Source: an uncultured Bacteroidales bacterium (GTDB lineage: Bacteria; Bacteroidota; Bacteroidia; Bacteroidales; Bacteroidaceae). Taken from it: a DNA stretch of 64,000 nt. A program made the translations under genes and the position numbers. Every line of letters begins with the position of its first letter. The stretch's first letter is position 1. Below the pieces are notes generated by a model. The model was not told the DNA's origin and searched no databases. It saw only the letters and a list, made by a program, of their open reading frames with translations. The stretch is taken from positions 1 through 64,000 of the forward strand of contig CACZMI010000013.1 in assembly GCA_902782245.1 (NCBI GenBank), read 5' to 3'. Positions 1 to 8,803 of the stretch are shown here, piece by piece.

Positions 1-40
1 GAGGATGGTGGCGGGAGGGGATAATTTTGGAGCAGAAATA
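1..40 (+). repeat. Leader repeat, copy 1
   Basis: The sequence before the first permease resembles positions 2657-2697 before the ABC ATPase: both hold GGGATAATTTTG followed by AGCAGAAATA or AGTCAGAAATTA, with roughly three quarters identity over about 40 nt. This suggests the permease and ATPase units arose by duplication of a shared upstream segment. No function is known. Confidence 0.5.
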
Positions 41-58
41 AAAAACAACAGTCCTGAT

Positions 59-2599
59 ATGTTTATACATTACCTTAAAATCGCTATCCGCAACATCCGC
101 AAGTATGCGCTCCAGAATACAGTCAGCATTATAGGGTTGGCCGCAGGATTTGTTTGCCTCAGTCTTTCTGCCTTGTGGATTCATTTTGAGGAGTCGTTCG
201 ACACTTTTCACAAGGATGCCGACAGGATATTCACATTCTCGGTGTATGAACATGAGGAAGGCACTGAGAATCATACCGGATATGTCAATTACACAGAGCA
301 TGAACAGCTGTACAGCTATCCTGAAATTGAAAAGATTTCCAAGTTTGTATATAGGGAACATGAAAAAGAAAACCTGAAAGAACTAAGGATTGATTCTGTT
401 TTCCGCACCATATTTGACTTGCCGGTGATATCGGGTAATGAAGGGTTCATGCGTGATACAAGTTTCATTGCCATCTCTTCAACATACGCTGATAAGGCTT
501 ACAGAGGACAGGATCCCATAGGGCAGGAGCTGCTGGGTAAGACCATATCAGCGGTGGTGAAGGACTTTGGGCGTATGTCGGCCATTCAGTTCGATATACT
601 CTCCTGTTATAATTTCAAGATAGCAGTAAAAAACGAACGCGGAAATTACATTCATGAAGGAATGTCCGATGATGACCTGTTTCCCAGCGTGTTCATAAGA
701 ATCCACAAGGGGACTGACAAGGATAAGTTTGCCGATAAAGTCCGGAACAGTCTGGATGATTCCGAGTATTCCCATTATGAACTGCTACCTATAGGTGCGA
801 TACATCGCCAGATGGTCAAGACAGACATGTATGTAAATTATGCTCATGCCAAGGTGTTCTGCCTGTTCAGTCTGATGCTGATGATGTGTGCCATAATCAA
901 TTTCCTGCTGTTCTCGCTGAACAGTATCAGGACCCGAAGCCGTGAAATGGCTTTAAGATCTGTCAACGGTGCAACCGGGAATTCCCTGGTCTGGATGCTG
1001 GTCACTGAACTGGGTGTTATTCTGGCAATATCAATGTTTGCGGGGCTATTGCTTGTGCAGTTCCTTAAGAGCAGGTTCATAAGTATGGCCGACATACAGA
1101 TGACCGGAGGATATGTAACTATGGGCAGTATGGTCATCATGATTCTGGTTCTGGCTGTTTCATTATTGATAAGCATCGCTGCAGTCAGGATACTGCGTGG
1201 AAGGACAATGCACAGTACCATAACATCGGCACGTAACATCCGGTTCAGGAAGGCAAGCATCGGTATTCAGGTGTTCACAAGCGTCCTGTTCCTGTATACA
1301 GTTACTGTGATGGCCCGCCAGTTCAGTTTCCTGCGCCATAATGACTGGGGTTCAAGAATCAATGACATTGCCGTACTTTCAATCTCCAATCCTGTGAACG
1401 GATGGGATGGCTATGTGATGGGAAGGTCAGTATATTATCCTCCCCAGAATGACGATGAGACAGCCGAGCCAAGAAGAGGCAGTCATCTGAAAGAGCTGAA
1501 CAATGAGTATCTGGAACGCCTGGACGGACAGTTTGGTCTGACAGACCGACTTAAGAGCCTTCCGAGTGTAAAGTCATTATACAGGAACTTTGGAGATATT
1601 GAAAAAATCCAGCACGGTAGCGAGTGGTTGCGCTGGGATAGAAATACCGTCAATGGGAGGGACAGTCTGGATATCAGGATTATGGATATACTGGAGCCGG
1701 AAAAGATGGAACTGCTTGATTTCAACATAATAGACGGTACGCTCCCGGACAGACCATTGCAGAAGGATGAAATTGTTATTACGGAGAATATAAAGAAGGA
1801 GTTGGGTCTGGCCGATGTCTGTGATGAACCGACCATTACGATAGGGCGTCATTATATCATGCCTATAACAGACTTTTATTTTGATGAAAACGGAGTAATC
1901 CATGTAAATAATACTGATGCCGGTACTGTGTATTATACATTCCGCGTAATAGCAGTGGTAAGTGATATCTATCCCAACAAGTTTGATGCAGCACCTATTA
2001 TGTACATCTTGTGTACTCCCGGCAACCGCAGGCTTATGCCGCCATCAGGAAGTGATGATGGCTGGACTGTCGCTCATATTACTCTGACTTATGACCACGG
2101 AATGAAATCCAAAATCAGGACTGATGTTGCCCGGATTATGGATGAAACCGGACTTAAATACGAACTTACATTCCCCGAGGACCGTTTCTTTGAAAGCCTT
2201 ATAAGCCAGGAGCACCTTAAGAATCTGGTGATGGGACTTGGTGTCATCTGTATTCTCATTGCCATATTCGGCACCTACTCAATGATTGCGCTTGCCTGCC
2301 GCGAACGCAGGCGCGAGATTGCCGTACGCAAGGTGCATGGGGCAAAAGTCCGTGACATAATAGATATTTTCGGCCGTGAATATGGCGCAACACTTTTAGG
2401 CGCAACTCTTTTGGCTTTTAGTGTGGGCTACATAATGATGCACCGCTGGATACAGCAGTACGAGCGCCAGGTCACCATAAGCTGGTGGATATATGGCGTA
2501 ATACTTGCGGCAATGGTTATTGTGATCTGCCTCACGGTAGGTCATCAGGTGCTCCGTACCGCCCGCGAAAATCCGGCCGATGTGATCAAAAGCGAGTGA
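59..2599 (+). CDS. FtsX/MacB-family ABC transporter permease
   Basis: Large permease (846 aa) of the Bacteroidetes MacB/FtsX type. A transmembrane helix near residues 20-40 is followed by a periplasmic domain, a three-helix FtsX block near 275-400, a second lone helix, a second periplasmic domain and a C-terminal FtsX block ending NPADVIKSE. I chose the ATG at 59 because the protein then begins MFIHYLK, like the two related permeases in this window. It probably works with the ATPase at 2732 in tripartite export or lipoprotein/peptide transport; the substrate is unknown. The stop codon is followed by a spacer also found after the third permease. Confidence 0.88.
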   Translation: MFIHYLKIAIRNIRKYALQNTVSIIGLAAGFVCLSLSALWIHFEESFDTFHKDADRIFTFSVYEHEEGTENHTGYVNYTEHEQLYSYPEIEKISKFVYREHEKENLKELRIDSVFRTIFDLPVISGNEGFMRDTSFIAISSTYADKAYRGQDPIGQELLGKTISAVVKDFGRMSAIQFDILSCYNFKIAVKNERGNYIHEGMSDDDLFPSVFIRIHKGTDKDKFADKVRNSLDDSEYSHYELLPIGAIHRQMVKTDMYVNYAHAKVFCLFSLMLMMCAIINFLLFSLNSIRTRSREMALRSVNGATGNSLVWMLVTELGVILAISMFAGLLLVQFLKSRFISMADIQMTGGYVTMGSMVIMILVLAVSLLISIAAVRILRGRTMHSTITSARNIRFRKASIGIQVFTSVLFLYTVTVMARQFSFLRHNDWGSRINDIAVLSISNPVNGWDGYVMGRSVYYPPQNDDETAEPRRGSHLKELNNEYLERLDGQFGLTDRLKSLPSVKSLYRNFGDIEKIQHGSEWLRWDRNTVNGRDSLDIRIMDILEPEKMELLDFNIIDGTLPDRPLQKDEIVITENIKKELGLADVCDEPTITIGRHYIMPITDFYFDENGVIHVNNTDAGTVYYTFRVIAVVSDIYPNKFDAAPIMYILCTPGNRRLMPPSGSDDGWTVAHITLTYDHGMKSKIRTDVARIMDETGLKYELTFPEDRFFESLISQEHLKNLVMGLGVICILIAIFGTYSMIALACRERRREIAVRKVHGAKVRDIIDIFGREYGATLLGATLLAFSVGYIMMHRWIQQYERQVTISWWIYGVILAAMVIVICLTVGHQVLRTARENPADVIKSE

Positions 2600-2627
2600 G
2601 TGTCAAAAAATTAGACGATTTTGGGCC
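2600..2627 (+). repeat. Post-permease spacer repeat, copy 1
   Basis: A 28-nt stretch starting directly after the permease stop codon (GTGTCAAAAAATTAGACG, then ATTTTGGGCC). It recurs with one mismatch directly after the stop of the third permease (10356-10383, minus strand). The identity continues upstream into the last codons of both genes, so the repeat covers the gene end as well as the spacer. Confidence 0.8.
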
Positions 2628-2656
2628 TACAAGGAGGATTTTGATGTTTTTTCTTG

Positions 2657-2697
2657 GAGAATGGAGTGATTGAGGGATAATTTTGAGTCAGAAATTA
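2657..2697 (+). repeat. Leader repeat, copy 2
   Basis: Second copy of the leader sequence seen at 1-40, here upstream of the ABC ATPase. The shared core is GGGATAATTTTG followed by a CAGAAAT block. Confidence 0.5.
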
Positions 2698-2731
2698 GAA
2701 ATAAGTAATCAATAACCTAATAATTTGAAAT

Positions 2732-3406
2732 ATGATTGAAGTACAGAATTTGCAGAAGATCTTCCGTACAGAGGAAGTCGAGACCTGGGCTTTGAATGAT
2801 GTATCGTTCACGGTTGCCGACGGTGAGTTTGTGGCCATCATGGGCCCGTCAGGTTGTGGTAAGTCAACCCTTCTTAATATCCTTGGTTTGCTGGACAACC
2901 CCACCAAGGGCAGTTACAAGCTGCAGGGCGTTGAGGTAGCCACACTTGATGAGAACCATCGCACAGACCTGCGTAAGGGTGTGATTGGATTTGTGTTCCA
3001 GAGCTTTAACCTTATTGATGAGCTTAATGTGCGTGAAAACATAGAGCTGCCGCTGCTTTATATGGGTGTGCCCGCCAAAGAGCGTCGCCGCCGCGCTGAG
3101 GAGGTTATGGAGCGCATGAACATATCTCACCGCGAGAAGCATTTCCCCAACCAGCTCAGTGGTGGTCAGCAGCAGCGCGTAGCCATAGCCCGCGCCGTGA
3201 TAGCAGGCCCCAAGCTGATATTGGCCGATGAGCCCACCGGTAACCTGGACTCAGTGAACGGTCAGGAGGTTATGAACCTGCTCAAGGAACTCAACCAGCA
3301 GGGAACCACTATTGTTATGGTAACCCACAGCCGTCATGATGCATCATACGCCAACCGTATCATCAACCTCTTTGACGGAAGCATCGTAAAGGAACTCCCG
3401 CTGTAA
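2732..3406 (+). CDS. ABC transporter ATP-binding protein (LolD/MacB-type)
   Basis: ATPase subunit (224 aa) energising the neighbouring FtsX-type permeases at the inner membrane. It has a Walker A motif (GPSGCGKST, near residues 38-46), Q-loop FQSFNL, signature [14 protein letters not shown], Walker [13 protein letters not shown] and the H-loop VTHS. The length and the NLD after Walker B are typical of the LolD/MacB/FtsE group. It is the only ATPase in this region, so it may serve several of the permeases. The next 200 bases contain a permease remnant, suggesting that its original partner was lost. Confidence 0.95.
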   Translation: MIEVQNLQKIFRTEEVETWALNDVSFTVADGEFVAIMGPSGCGKSTLLNILGLLDNPTKGSYKLQGVEVATLDENHRTDLRKGVIGFVFQSFNLIDELNVRENIELPLLYMGVPAKERRRRAEEVMERMNISHREKHFPNQLSGGQQQRVAIARAVIAGPKLILADEPTGNLDSVNGQEVMNLLKELNQQGTTIVMVTHSRHDASYANRIINLFDGSIVKELPL

Positions 3407-3618
3407 TAAGTATCCTGATATCGGCCCCGATAGCCGTCCTGTTCAATCAGGTGGTGGTTGATATGTCCAACGGAGATCTGAAATAGGGTGACATATCGCC
3501 TTGGATATCGGTGGTAGGGGGAGTACTGTTCATGCTGGTCGTCATAGCCGTCACCGTATGGGGTAACATACGCCGCATAATGAAACTCAATCCTGTGGAT
3601 TATATCGCAACTGAATGA
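3403..3618 (+). pseudogene. Remnant of an FtsX-type permease C-terminus
   Basis: The gap between the ATPase and the next permease translates in one frame into a permease C-terminus: hydrophobic [18 protein letters not shown], then a TAG stop at 3484-3486, then ISPWISVVGGVLFMLVVIAV and the ending NIRRIMKLNPVDYIATE before TGA at 3616-3618. The NP-V/A-D-x-I-x-x-E ending matches the other permeases here (NPADVIKSE). No start or N-terminal domain remains, so this is about 70 codons of a deleted gene with an in-frame amber codon. Confidence 0.8.
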
Positions 3619-3632
3619 AAAATACATTGACT

Positions 3633-5972
3633 ATGTTTTTGCATTATCTCAAAACCGCTCTTCGTAACATAAAAAGCAACTGGGTTTATACTATTCTGAG
3701 CATCTGCTGCCTTGCCATCGGTACAGCAATGTTCTCGGCTTTCTTCTATGGCGTAAACTACGACTATTACAAGTATAACCGCAGACCGTTGCATAACCGC
3801 TGTGCAAAAGCGTATGAGGATATTCCCGGTGATGACCGTTTTAACAATAACCGTAGTTTCATACAACGCGGAGGGACACTTCCTATATCTTTCAAGACAA
3901 TGTCCAAACTGGATCTCCCTGAAATAGAATATGTGTCTGGATACGGCTCAAGTGTTCCTGCCGATTTCCGTATATCGGATTCCACCAGGGTTTATCTGGA
4001 CGGTGCTGTCCGGGGATTGGAAGTGTGCGGGGATTATTACAAAATTTATAACCTGACATTGCTGTATGGTGACCGTACCCCGAAGAACTCAAACGAGATT
4101 GTAGTTTCAGAGTCTTTCCTGAAGCGGATAGGTTATGATAAGGATATAAGCCGATGTTCAATAACTGATACCCGTTCAGACAAAGAGTATTATATTGTAA
4201 ATGTGGTTCGCGATGATGTGTGGAGCCGATATCAGAGTGAAGAGATTTATTTTCTTTTGAATGAATACTCGTTGAGTGTCCTGATCAACCCCTCAAACAT
4301 ATGCTGTGATGTTGTCCTGAAAAAAGGAGTTGACATAGACGATGTAAACAGGATTCTTTCAACTCAATACACAAGTGAATACTACAATACGGTTGTGCAA
4401 CTGTCTCACAGTTATCCCGAACCGGAAGACCCGATATTAGGTCTTTTGAGTATAATTGTTTTGCTTGTGGCTGCCGCCAATTTCTTCAAGCACACCGTCA
4501 TGCTGCTCAAGCAGCGTGGCAGGGCCAATATTGTCCGATATAGTCTGGGAGCCGGCAAGAAAAGCCTTTCACTGATGATGTTGACAGAGATTACTTTAGT
4601 CCTGATATGTTCTCTTGTAATAGCTCTATATCTTTCATACCACATTTGCAATTGGCTTAACAACGCCACGGAGTTTCTGGACAACATATATTTCAGTTGC
4701 ACTGATATTGCCCTGCTTGACATTTTGGGGATTGTCGTTGTCGGACTGGCAGGTGCCTTGGTATGTCACATATCGGCAGGTCGGCAGAACAGGTTGTTCA
4801 AACAAAGGATTGTAGCCCAAAGACGTGAAAACAAGACAATCAAGCATATTGTAATAGGTCTTGAAACTACAGTTGCGATATTTGCATTGACTGTTGCACT
4901 GTATACTTCAAAGAATGCCCCCAGGTCATACAATCCGCTGCCCAAACAGGTTAGCCGCAGGATTTTTTATGTAGAGAATAGTGAGCAGTCAAATATTGAG
5001 GAGTTCTATAACAAACTCCGTCAGATGCCTCAAGTGGATGATATCATTACCACCGACGGATCATGGAGGGATTCTCCGGGATTCAGGCAGGTTAATACAG
5101 GCAGCGGATTAGACTATTTCATATTCCTGGGACACGACATAAGATATTTCTCGTTCTTCAATATTCCGGTGGAATGGCATGATCCAATACCTCCGCGTAG
5201 CGGATATCTGTTGGACCGATACACATATGAGGAATTACTTAAGAAAGGTATTGATTTGGAGTCATTGAAAATTGCTTCAGGTTACGATGATGGCAATACG
5301 ATACATGTCTCAGGTGTTTTTGACCACCGTATATGTGATGACCTATCCGGTTACACAGATCGTGTAAACAGCAAAATGAACGACGGAAATATGGTTTGGA
5401 GATTCTATAGGGCGTTTCGATTTGCCGAAAATCCTGAAGCATATCCTAATGAATTCTTTATAAAATTCAACAATAGTGTATCGCCGGCAAAGGCAGAATC
5501 TCTTATCAGAGAGAAATGGAATGAGATTTATCCGATGTCAACCGATGGACTTGAAATATCACCTCTGCCTGAATATGTCGATGACGATTTCAAGTATCGG
5601 ATCCTTGCCTTCAATCTGGGAAGCATAATCTGCATTCTGCTGGTAATACTGAGCGTGTCATCGTCCATATCGGCCGAAACCAACATGCGCCGCAAGGAGG
5701 TGGCGTTGCGCAAGATCAATGGCGCCAAGGCTGCCGACATCATGGGTCTGTTCATCAAACCATACTGCATAATACTGTCTGCAGCAGTCGTGATAGGAAA
5801 TCTGGCGGGACTTGCGCTCATTGAACAGAGTAATATTGAATACGGCCGTGACTTTTTGCTCATAGCGCTTGCTTCACTGGTAATAATGGTTCTGACAATC
5901 CTGCTCTCAATATTCCGTCGCATTCGCACCATCATGCTCACCAATCCGGCCGATGTGATCAAGAGCGAATAA
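3633..5972 (+). CDS. FtsX/MacB-family ABC transporter permease
   Basis: Second large permease (779 aa), about the same architecture as its neighbours: N-terminal helix, periplasmic domain, FtsX three-helix block near residues 270-390, further helix, periplasmic domain and a C-terminal FtsX block ending NPADVIKSE. The start at 3633 gives MFLHYLKTALRN, matching the other two copies; an in-frame ATG at 3615 overlaps the stop of the permease remnant. Probably co-transcribed with the ATPase. Substrate unknown. Confidence 0.88.
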   Translation: MFLHYLKTALRNIKSNWVYTILSICCLAIGTAMFSAFFYGVNYDYYKYNRRPLHNRCAKAYEDIPGDDRFNNNRSFIQRGGTLPISFKTMSKLDLPEIEYVSGYGSSVPADFRISDSTRVYLDGAVRGLEVCGDYYKIYNLTLLYGDRTPKNSNEIVVSESFLKRIGYDKDISRCSITDTRSDKEYYIVNVVRDDVWSRYQSEEIYFLLNEYSLSVLINPSNICCDVVLKKGVDIDDVNRILSTQYTSEYYNTVVQLSHSYPEPEDPILGLLSIIVLLVAAANFFKHTVMLLKQRGRANIVRYSLGAGKKSLSLMMLTEITLVLICSLVIALYLSYHICNWLNNATEFLDNIYFSCTDIALLDILGIVVVGLAGALVCHISAGRQNRLFKQRIVAQRRENKTIKHIVIGLETTVAIFALTVALYTSKNAPRSYNPLPKQVSRRIFYVENSEQSNIEEFYNKLRQMPQVDDIITTDGSWRDSPGFRQVNTGSGLDYFIFLGHDIRYFSFFNIPVEWHDPIPPRSGYLLDRYTYEELLKKGIDLESLKIASGYDDGNTIHVSGVFDHRICDDLSGYTDRVNSKMNDGNMVWRFYRAFRFAENPEAYPNEFFIKFNNSVSPAKAESLIREKWNEIYPMSTDGLEISPLPEYVDDDFKYRILAFNLGSIICILLVILSVSSSISAETNMRRKEVALRKINGAKAADIMGLFIKPYCIILSAAVVIGNLAGLALIEQSNIEYGRDFLLIALASLVIMVLTILLSIFRRIRTIMLTNPADVIKSE

Positions 5973-5993
5973 TTTTACTATCTTCGCAGTGTT

Positions 5994-6590
5994 ATGACAG
6001 ACGCTAAGATTCTTGTGATTGATGATAACACCGCTGTGCTGAGTACGCTAAAGATTGTGCTCAAGAGCGTGTTCAAGACTGTGGTGGCAGTGAGTGACCC
6101 TCAGCTTATCCCGGCGCTTATCAGTGCGGGCGATGTGGATGCTGTGCTGCTGGATATGAACTTTGGGTCCGATAAACTGGACGGGCAGGACGGCCTGTTC
6201 TGGCTGGACAGGATAATGAGCCGCAGCGGGCTGGATAATCCTCCGGCTGTGGTCATGATCACTGCATTTGGCGATGTGGGCCTGGCGGTGACATCGCTCA
6301 AGAAAGGGGCACTGGACTTTATCCAGAAGCCCTGGGACAACAATGATCTGATACGTAAACTGCAGGAGGCCATAGCCAAGCGTGATGCGCTCTATGCCGA
6401 GAAGCAGAAGAACCCCGCTGCTGCGGAGGCCGCTGAGCAGGAGGCGCCCAGTTCACTCGATGAGATGGAGAAACTCACTATCCAACGTGTGCTGGAGTCA
6501 AGCGGACGCAATCTTACTACAGCTGCCGAAAAACTTGGTATTAGCCGTCAGACACTGTACAACAAGATGAAACATCATGGCATCTTATAG
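5994..6590 (+). CDS. Response regulator: receiver plus Fis-type HTH, no AAA+ domain
   Basis: Receiver domain (about residues 4-125) with acidic pair D10-D11, phospho-acceptor D54, T90 and K112, then a short linker and a C-terminal Fis-type HTH (about 158-198, including GRNLTTAAEKLGISRQTLYN). NtrC-type regulators usually carry a sigma54-interacting AAA+ domain of about 230 residues between these parts; it is absent here, giving a PrrA/RegA-like layout of 198 aa. The gene overlaps the downstream histidine kinase by 14 nt, so the two form a pair. A TATCTTCG box at 5979-5986 may be its promoter. It probably controls the surrounding export genes. Confidence 0.9.
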   Translation: MTDAKILVIDDNTAVLSTLKIVLKSVFKTVVAVSDPQLIPALISAGDVDAVLLDMNFGSDKLDGQDGLFWLDRIMSRSGLDNPPAVVMITAFGDVGLAVTSLKKGALDFIQKPWDNNDLIRKLQEAIAKRDALYAEKQKNPAAAEAAEQEAPSSLDEMEKLTIQRVLESSGRNLTTAAEKLGISRQTLYNKMKHHGIL

Positions 6591-7560
6591 CCGGCATTAC
6601 ACTCTGCATGTGACGGCATCGGTTGTGATGGTAATGGCTCTGCCGGCAGTTGGCGTGTGGCTCTGTTTTAAGGGTTATGCGCCGTTTGCCGTACTTATGG
6701 GCATACTGACCCTTGCCGCTGTATTCAGGCTTATAAGACTGCTGCGCTACCCCATATCCCAGACCGAGATGATGGCGCGGGCCATAAAGAACAATGACCT
6801 GATGCTGCATATCCCTGAGACCGATGATGTGCTGCTGCGTCAGGCATCGGCCGATATGAACCGCATACTGCTCTCATACCGGCGCGACCAGAATGAACTG
6901 GAAACCCGCAAGAACTACTATGACCGCATACTGCGTGTGATGACGCATGAACTGCGCAACACCGTGACTCCCATAGTATCTCTGACTGATTTCATGATTG
7001 AGAACCCCGATGCACAGTCCGAGGAGGACCGCCGCGAGGCCATCAGTATCATAAACTCACAGGCGCACAACGTCTGCTCATTCCTGGAGTCATACCGCCA
7101 GCTTACCGTGCTGGCACAGCCGTCCATGACCGATATCCCCGTATCCCGCATTTTCAGCAACCTGAAGACTCTGCTCAAGGCCGAGCCGGGCGCTGACCGC
7201 GTGCGTTTTGAGCAAGCGGGCGATGTTATTATCCATGCTGACTCCAGCCTTATCCCGCTGGCGCTCATAAACATCATCCGTAACGCCATTCAGGCAACCG
7301 ATGAAGTGGAGAACGGCCGCATTACCGTGATGGCATCGGCCCCCGGAGGCAAGCCCTGCATAACCGTAACCAATAACGGACCGGAGATTCCGGAGAGTCG
7401 CATTGAGGAGATATTCATGCCATTCTATTCCACCAAGAAGAGGGGCAGCGGCAGCGGTATAGGTCTTGCCCTCTCGCGCCAGATCATGCAGCTGCATGAG
7501 GGTACGCTCACCTGCTCCTCGCACTATCCCTATACCACTTTCACTTTCCAGTTCAGTTGA
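6577..7560 (+). CDS. Sensor histidine kinase
   Basis: Membrane histidine kinase (327 aa). Two hydrophobic segments occupy about residues 10-55 with almost no periplasmic loop, so it probably senses a signal in the membrane or cytoplasm. The H-box is MTHELRNTVTPI with H124, the N-box has N236 (INIIRNAIQAT), and G-boxes are VTNNGPEIP and GSGSGIGLALS. It overlaps the response regulator gene upstream and converges with the HlyD-type gene, whose 3' end it overlaps by 8 bp. Confidence 0.93.
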   Translation: MASYSRHYTLHVTASVVMVMALPAVGVWLCFKGYAPFAVLMGILTLAAVFRLIRLLRYPISQTEMMARAIKNNDLMLHIPETDDVLLRQASADMNRILLSYRRDQNELETRKNYYDRILRVMTHELRNTVTPIVSLTDFMIENPDAQSEEDRREAISIINSQAHNVCSFLESYRQLTVLAQPSMTDIPVSRIFSNLKTLLKAEPGADRVRFEQAGDVIIHADSSLIPLALINIIRNAIQATDEVENGRITVMASAPGGKPCITVTNNGPEIPESRIEEIFMPFYSTKKRGSGSGIGLALSRQIMQLHEGTLTCSSHYPYTTFTFQFS

Positions 7561-8803
7561 GGACCACCTCATCGGCATCGGCTATGCGGTCATAACCGGT
7601 TATTATGATTTCGTCACCCGGGTTGAGACCTTCAAGTATCTCAAAGTGGCGCGGGTTCTGGCGTCCTATACTTACCGGCACGCGTACGGCGTGGGTGTGT
7701 GACTTGTCAACCTTGAATACCCAGCTACCGTGGGTGTAGTTGTAGAAGTTACCCTTGGGCACTATTATGGATTGCGCCTGGCCGCCCATCTCTATGCGGG
7801 CCTGATAGGACTTTCCTATGCGGGCGTTATCGGGTAGGGAGTCAGTGAATACCAGATAGATATCAAATGATCCGCTTTTGATCTCAGGCACGGTGCTGCT
7901 GATGGTCATGGGGTAGGTCTTTTTCTCATAGGTGATGGTGGCGGGCTGGCCCACGGTTATCTTGTCTATGTAGAACTCGTTTATGCTCAGGCGCATGCGG
8001 AACTGGTCCATGCGTTTGATGTCGGCAATAGCGGTGCCGGAGCTTATGCGCTGGCTGGGCTCAAGTGAGAGTCCGCTCAGCTGGCCGTCGGCTGGTGCAG
8101 TCACTATAAGGTCATTCAGACGTTCCTCGGTCTTGCGGAGCTGACGCTGGGCTTCGGCCAGTTCATCCTGCAGGGATTCCTGACGGATTGCGTTCAGAAC
8201 GGAGTCCTGACGGCGGCTCTCCAGTTGTAGGCGTACGGTCTCCATCTTGTAGTTGTACTCTTCATCGGCCACATCCAGTTGGGCGCGGCTGCGTATTCCC
8301 ATGCGGAACTCCTCCTGTGCCAGGTTGTGCTCCTTTTCCAGACGCTTGAGTTCATATTTGGTCTGCAGTATGCTCTGTGCCAGTGACAGACGGCGCTGGT
8401 CCATCTCAATCATGCTGGTGCGATAGGAGCGGTTCTGCTTTCGCCAGCTCTCCCGTGCGGTCTCTATGGTACGCTGCAACTCAGGGTCGCTCAGAATCAT
8501 GAGCGTATCACCTTTGTGAACCAGAGCGCCGTCCTGAACCAGCACGCTCTCCACAAATCCGCCTTCACGGGTATAGACCTTGATGGTCTGGATGGGCTGG
8601 AGGGTACCTTCGGCATTCACGTACTCCGAGAACTCGCCGCTCTGGACGGTTGCGGTCTGCACGCTGTCAGAGTTTATCCTTATTATCTTGGGCCCGGTTG
8701 ATACCTTGATGAGCATCACTATGAGTCCTATAGCCATAATGCCGGCCACTATGTGTATGCGGTATTTTACATACCATTTCTTGGGTGGTAACTTAACGTC
8801 CAT
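7553..8803 (-). CDS. HlyD/MacA-type periplasmic adaptor
   Basis: Membrane fusion protein (416 aa) linking an inner-membrane permease to a TolC-type channel. An N-terminal transmembrane anchor (about residues 14-36) is followed by a half-lipoyl segment (AEGTLQPIQTIKVYTREGG), a long coiled-coil hairpin (about 115-235), the second lipoyl half (IVTAPADGQLSGL), a beta-barrel domain and a membrane-proximal C-terminus. It overlaps the TolC-type gene upstream by 11 nt and is presumably translated with it. The likely partners are the FtsX-type permeases and ATPase nearby. Confidence 0.93.
   Translation of the reverse strand: MDVKLPPKKWYVKYRIHIVAGIMAIGLIVMLIKVSTGPKIIRINSDSVQTATVQSGEFSEYVNAEGTLQPIQTIKVYTREGGFVESVLVQDGALVHKGDTLMILSDPELQRTIETARESWRKQNRSYRTSMIEMDQRRLSLAQSILQTKYELKRLEKEHNLAQEEFRMGIRSRAQLDVADEEYNYKMETVRLQLESRRQDSVLNAIRQESLQDELAEAQRQLRKTEERLNDLIVTAPADGQLSGLSLEPSQRISSGTAIADIKRMDQFRMRLSINEFYIDKITVGQPATITYEKKTYPMTISSTVPEIKSGSFDIYLVFTDSLPDNARIGKSYQARIEMGGQAQSIIVPKGNFYNYTHGSWVFKVDKSHTHAVRVPVSIGRQNPRHFEILEGLNPGDEIIITGYDRIADADEVVLN

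Noticed and set aside
2485..2673. A 62-codon frame containing SVKKLDDF, also present near 10360
   Set aside because: The similar peptide arises because the spacer DNA is repeated; the frames overlap a permease gene end and have no start context.
7553..7560. Convergent 8-bp overlap of histidine kinase and HlyD genes as a regulatory antisense feature
   Set aside because: Short convergent overlaps occur several times here (also 16781-16784 and 30684-30708) and look like ordinary compact gene packing.
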